A DNA stretch of 64,000 nucleotides from Granulicella sp. (GTDB lineage: Bacteria; Acidobacteriota; Terriglobia; Terriglobales; Acidobacteriaceae): positions 1 to 64,000 of the forward strand of contig JANXYX010000019.1 in the NCBI GenBank assembly GCA_025408425.1. Reading direction: 5' to 3'. Position 1 is the first letter of the stretch. Each line of letters starts with the position of its first letter. The position numbers were made by a program, and so were the translations under genes. A model generated the notes under the pieces. The model was not told where the DNA came from. It made no database searches and worked only from the letters and a program-made list of their open reading frames with translations. Below, piece after piece: positions 60,702 to 64,000 of the stretch.

Positions 60702-61550
60702 TTAGCCGATCACCCGGCGCAGAAATCCGCGAATGCCAATCCATGTCAGCAGGCAAAGCGCAACGACCAGCATGCACAGGATCATCGCCGGGGGCATGTG
60801 CGGCAGCGTTGGAGTGAGTCCAGCACGCAGCCCCTCGCTCATGTACACAATCGGGTTGATCAGAACGCCAATCTGCAACCATGGGAGGTACTTGAGCCCA
60901 GCCCATGGGTAATACACGCAACCTAGAAATGTAATTGGAATCACCACCACGCCGAAGATCAATCCAATCTGCTGCGGTTTGACGCTCGTGCCAATCGTCA
61001 GGCCCAGCGCGCCCGCCGTCAGACTTGCAAGAATGACCACCGCGATCAGAAACGGCCAATTATCGACATGCGTCGTAGGGTGCGTCGCGGGGACATAGTA
61101 AGCGAGCGGAAAGACAATGCAGGCGGCAATCACGCTCTGCACCGCACTGAAGCATATCTTCTCAATCGCTACCGCTGGCACCGGCAAGGGGCACATTACC
61201 CGGTCATCAATCTCGCGCGTGATGCCGAACTCCTGCGCCAGTGGTAGCGCCACCGCCGCAATGCCGCTGAACATGATCGCAACGGCCATCAGCCCCGGCA
61301 GCAACACCGTGCTGAAAGCGTTGCCGGACATCGCCGCTGTGGGGTTCATCGACGCCCCACCGCTGATATGCGGAATCACGTACGTGAACACAAAAAGAAA
61401 TAGGAGAGGATTCATGCAGACACGCACGACAAACGGAAAGAGTTCGCGGCGAAGCACATGCAGATCGCGCAGAAAAAGACCTGCGAAAGCCCGCGAGTAT
61501 TGCATCGTCTTCGACACTTCGGTGCGGCTGATTGCGGTCATTTGCGTCAT
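60702..61550 (-). CDS. ABC-2 type transporter permease
   Basis: The 282-residue protein has six membrane helices in the ABC-2 layout of DrrB/NodJ-like exporters: 'LPGLMAVAIMFSGIAAVALPLAQEFG', 'VILASLTAGALGLTIGTSVKPQQIG', 'LIFGVVVIPITFLGCVYYPW' and a final 'MILCMLVVALCLLTWIGI'. It pairs with the ATPase gene 25 bases upstream. The cargo (drug, polysaccharide or lipid) cannot be told from sequence. A second possible start is Met16 (MQYSRAF). Confidence 0.92.
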   Translation of the reverse strand: MTQMTAISRTEVSKTMQYSRAFAGLFLRDLHVLRRELFPFVVRVCMNPLLFLFVFTYVIPHISGGASMNPTAAMSGNAFSTVLLPGLMAVAIMFSGIAAVALPLAQEFGITREIDDRVMCPLPVPAVAIEKICFSAVQSVIAACIVFPLAYYVPATHPTTHVDNWPFLIAVVILASLTAGALGLTIGTSVKPQQIGLIFGVVVIPITFLGCVYYPWAGLKYLPWLQIGVLINPIVYMSEGLRAGLTPTLPHMPPAMILCMLVVALCLLTWIGIRGFLRRVIG

Positions 61551-61575
61551 GGAATCATCTCGTATGCGAAAGCGT

Positions 61576-62517
61576 CTAATCGCGCAGGTCTCTTCCGGTA
61601 AGCCGGATAAACACGGTCTCCAGGCTGGTTTCGGTAATCGTCAGGTCGCGAAGTCCATAAGGATTCGCTGCATGCACCACATCGGATAGTAGCCCCTCCG
61701 CGTTGTGCGCAAAGATGCGGGCACCCTTTTCAGTCGCCTCCACCACAGTCACACCAGGCAGCGTCTTCAATGTCTCCACCAGGGCAGGGATTCCTTCCAG
61801 TTGATGCAGATCCAGCAGGTAGACCCGCTGAGCACCAATGCTCGCCTTCAACGCTGCCGGGGTGTCCTCGACCAGAATCTTGCCGTGATCGATAATGGCA
61901 ACCCGATCGCAGAGTTCGTCGGCCTCTTCCATGTAATGGGTCGTCAGCAACACGGTGATGCCCTCCTGACGAAGACCCCGCACCGCCTCCCACATCGCAA
62001 TGCGGCTCTGCGGGTCGAGCCCGGCACTGGGCTCGTCAAGAAACAGCACCTTGGGCCGATGCGCAATCGCTCTTGCGATCTGCACGCGCTGCGCAAGCCC
62101 GCCAGAGAGCTGTGCCGGGTAAGCGTCTGCCCGTTCGGCAAGATGGAATTGGTCCAGCAACTGCCTCGTTCGCTGTGTAGCCTCTGCCCGTGAAAAGCCA
62201 AAATACAAGCAGTGAAAGTGAATGTTTTCAAAGATGGTGCAGGCCCGATCCAGCGTGTTGTACTGCGGAACCACGCCGATCCCTCGCCGAGCAATCGCCG
62301 GAGCCGCGACCACATCGACTCCGGCAATACGCACCGTTCCGGAGGTCGGCAGCGCCCGTGTCGTACAGATGCTGATCGTCGTGGTCTTGCCAGCACCGTT
62401 CGGCCCGAGCAGGCCATACAACTCGCCCTCGTGCACATTCAGGTCTATGCCGTCCACAGCCACCACCCGCTGCTTGCCGTCATATACCTTTTCGAGGCCC
62501 TGGATCTCAACAATCAC
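61576..62517 (-). CDS. ABC transporter ATP-binding protein (DrrA/NodI type)
   Basis: The 313-residue ATPase has Walker A GPNGAGKTT (38-46), a Q-loop near 'VVPQYNTLD', signature 'LSGGLAQRVQIARAI', Walker B 'VLFLDEPSAGLD' and the H-loop 'LLTTHYMEEADELCDRV'. The C-terminal extension of about 80 residues is the DrrA-type regulatory tail. It powers the ABC-2 permease next to it. The RND adaptor gene lies 50 bases upstream on the same strand, so the efflux genes may be transcribed together. Confidence 0.95.
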   Translation of the reverse strand: MIVEIQGLEKVYDGKQRVVAVDGIDLNVHEGELYGLLGPNGAGKTTTISICTTRALPTSGTVRIAGVDVVAAPAIARRGIGVVPQYNTLDRACTIFENIHFHCLYFGFSRAEATQRTRQLLDQFHLAERADAYPAQLSGGLAQRVQIARAIAHRPKVLFLDEPSAGLDPQSRIAMWEAVRGLRQEGITVLLTTHYMEEADELCDRVAIIDHGKILVEDTPAALKASIGAQRVYLLDLHQLEGIPALVETLKTLPGVTVVEATEKGARIFAHNAEGLLSDVVHAANPYGLRDLTITETSLETVFIRLTGRDLRD

Positions 62518-62567
62518 CGCAGTTCATCTCCTCCAAAGCCTTGAATCTACGAGTCTGATTATAGGCA

Positions 62568-63797
62568 TCACTGCTGCTGTATGTTCGGCTGAACCTTTGC
62601 CCCATCAACAACGACGTCACTCGGGCTAAGCACCACAAGATCCCCGTGTTGGAGACCGGCCGTTACTTCCACGGCCGCACCCAGATCACGCCCCAGAACG
62701 ATAGAGCGGAAGTGCACAACATTGGCCTCATCGATCACGACTGCCTGCGGGCCAGAGGAGCGGACGACCAGCGCATTGGTCGGCAGCAGCACCGGAGCGG
62801 CACCACCTCGCGGCGTATCCAGCACCACATTCGCGTACATACCCGGCAGGATACGGCCATCATTCTTAAGGTCCACCTCCACCAGCAGTGTCCGGGTGCC
62901 TGGATCAATGCTCTGGCTGGTGCGCGCGACCACTCCGGTAAAGATCTGCCCAGGCAGCTCCCGCACCGAAACACGGGCCGTCTGTCCCGCGCGTAAACCG
63001 ATCGAACTGGACTGCGGAACGCTGGCGAACACCCGTACCTTGTCCGATTGCCCAATCGAAAACATCTGCGTGACGCCGGTCGTACTACCCGAACTGATCA
63101 GCGACCCGGTGTCGATACCGCGCGACAGAATCACTCCGGAAAACGGCGCAACGACACGTGAAAAGGAAACTTGCTCGGTCAGGCTTTTAACATTCGCCTC
63201 GCCTGCCGCGATACTTGCCTGGGCCGCGGCAACAGCGGCCACATCCGCGCCCGCTTGCGCCCGCTTCTGGTCCGCATCCTGATGGGACACAACGCCAGCG
63301 CTCCGCAGACTCTGCCAGCGCTCATCCGTTACCTTCGCCAACTGCGCGTTCGCTTCCGCCTGCGCCAACTGAGCCTTCAATTGCGCCACGGTTGCCTTCG
63401 CCTGCAGCAGACTCTGCGCAGTCTGCGGATCATCGATCACAGCGAGCAACTGGCCCTTCTTCACGTGGTCGCCAATATCGACATACCGCGCTTTGACGAA
63501 CCCTGAGGTACGCGCGTAGATGGGCGTCTGATCAAAAGCCTGCACGCTTGCAGCAATCTGGACTTGGCCTTCAGGCTCACCCAGCTTCAACCGCGTGGCC
63601 ACCACGATAGGAGGCCCGGACGCAGCCTCCGCCTCAACTCTCAACTCATCTCTATGTCGCAGCTTAGGCAGAAGCGCAACAATACCGATCAGGATAAGAA
63701 CAATAAAGAACGCCGCTGCTCCCAAATAGGCCGTGCGACTGGTGCGTTCTGGTGCCGCTTGAGTGGTCTGCATCTTCTTCTTCCCTCTTGCTGCCAT
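62568..63797 (-). CDS. RND efflux periplasmic adaptor (HlyD/AcrA family)
   Basis: The 409-residue protein has one N-terminal membrane helix ('YLGAAAFFIVLILIGIVALLP'). A lipoyl half-motif follows ('TPIYARTSGFVKARYVDIGDHVKKGQLLAVID'), then an alpha-helical hairpin (about 110-205), the second lipoyl half ('VVAPFSGVILSRGIDTGSLIS') and a beta-barrel domain ('GLRAGQTARVSVRELPGQIFTGVVARTSQSID'). It joins an inner-membrane RND pump to an outer-membrane channel. The RND pump gene ends 15 bases upstream. No TolC-like gene is in the window. Confidence 0.94.
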   Translation of the reverse strand: MAARGKKKMQTTQAAPERTSRTAYLGAAAFFIVLILIGIVALLPKLRHRDELRVEAEAASGPPIVVATRLKLGEPEGQVQIAASVQAFDQTPIYARTSGFVKARYVDIGDHVKKGQLLAVIDDPQTAQSLLQAKATVAQLKAQLAQAEANAQLAKVTDERWQSLRSAGVVSHQDADQKRAQAGADVAAVAAAQASIAAGEANVKSLTEQVSFSRVVAPFSGVILSRGIDTGSLISSGSTTGVTQMFSIGQSDKVRVFASVPQSSSIGLRAGQTARVSVRELPGQIFTGVVARTSQSIDPGTRTLLVEVDLKNDGRILPGMYANVVLDTPRGGAAPVLLPTNALVVRSSGPQAVVIDEANVVHFRSIVLGRDLGAAVEVTAGLQHGDLVVLSPSDVVVDGAKVQPNIQQQ

Positions 63798-63812
63798 CTT
63801 GCTTGCTTAGTG

Positions 63813-64000
63813 CTATTCCGGAACCTCCTGCATCTCCAGTGTCGCGACAGTATTCTTTCGCAGACGGCTGTAGATCACAGGAACTATCAGCAGCGTACTA
63901 ACGGTTGCGACCAGCAATCCACCGATCACAGCACGGCCCAGCGGCGCGTTCTGCTCTCCGCCTTCACCCATGCCCAGCGACATCGGCAGCATCCCGATAA
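63813..64000 (-). CDS. RND efflux pump inner-membrane subunit, C-terminal end (rest outside window)
   Basis: The reverse strand from the window edge reads 'IGMLPMSLGMGEGGEQNAPLGRAVIGGLL' and then 'VPVIYSRLRKN', up to a stop at 63813-63815. This is the end of an AcrB/MdtB-type transporter (canonical 'GmlPla.g.G.g.e..plg.avigGLl.Stlltl..vPvlY'). Only about 62 residues are visible. It is followed after 15 bases by its adaptor gene, so the pump precedes the adaptor, the reverse of the usual acrAB order. Confidence 0.92.
   Translation of the reverse strand, partial: IGMLPMSLGMGEGGEQNAPLGRAVIGGLLVATVSTLLIVPVIYSRLRKNTVATLEMQEVPE

Overview
The window is a compact bacterial chromosome segment of roughly 60% GC, with about 57 protein genes, no rRNA or tRNA that I could find, no CRISPR array, and no intact transposase, integrase or prophage. 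The gene families and gene order (NtrY/NtrX next to alanine dehydrogenase, YbhN-type proteins, M13 peptidase, YpdA, an NAD-type isocitrate dehydrogenase, a 'gcatacctcaggggctaaagccc'-type repeat) suggest a soil Acidobacteriota of the Acidobacteriaceae (Terriglobus/Granulicella/Edaphobacter kind). That placement is inference from family knowledge, not from a search.

Layout. 1-2.9 kb: the tail of an RluA-type pseudouridine synthase, a lone DUF2971 gene, and an ArsR repressor overlapping an SRPBCC gene that carries an in-frame stop; a 24-bp palindrome lies on the repressor start. 2.9-6.3 kb: secreted esterase, Era, two small proteins and a 209-bp duplicated repeat unit. 6.4-11.4 kb: NtrX, NtrY and alanine dehydrogenase, all on the minus strand. 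11.5-14.1 kb: a polytopic membrane protein and MreB. 14.2-17.5 kb (minus): PhoH-like ATPase, a short ORF resembling the start of a GH16 glycosidase, YbeY and a CorC-type CBS protein, which is an RNA-maturation/ion-homeostasis cluster. 18.1-31.6 kb: ribosomal protein S20, a secreted propeller-like protein, M13 peptidase, GNAT enzyme, DMT exporter, FUSC protein, M20 peptidase, MATE exporter, an orphan Cys-rich membrane protein and threonine synthase.

31.6-37.4 kb: HAD phosphatase, lytic transglycosylase, YbhN-like membrane protein, NrdR, isocitrate dehydrogenase, and a cupredoxin-like lipoprotein beside a small membrane protein. 37.4-46.5 kb is the best-defined metabolic block: asd-lysC-dapB-(M29 aminopeptidase)-dapA-dapD. 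It takes aspartyl phosphate to succinylated amino-ketopimelate for lysine and peptidoglycan, and is followed by an outer-membrane barrel protein and RNase J. 46.5-54.8 kb: alpha/beta hydrolase, threonine dehydratase, SH3-domain envelope protein, UppP, DUF2383 protein and FtsK. 54.8-64 kb: a DUF2339/DUF3999 pair, a REC-HPt protein with a NarL-type regulator, YpdA, an ABC-2 exporter pair, and an RND adaptor with the end of its pump.

Most of this is housekeeping. I did not find a convincing undescribed multi-gene system. The points most worth a second look are: the NtrX-type regulator whose sigma-54-contacting GAFTGA loop is replaced; the palindrome-controlled ArsR/SRPBCC pair with a nonsense codon; the GH16-like relic coupled to ybeY; the duplicated repeat that supplies the end of a gene; and the cupredoxin lipoprotein with its small membrane partner.
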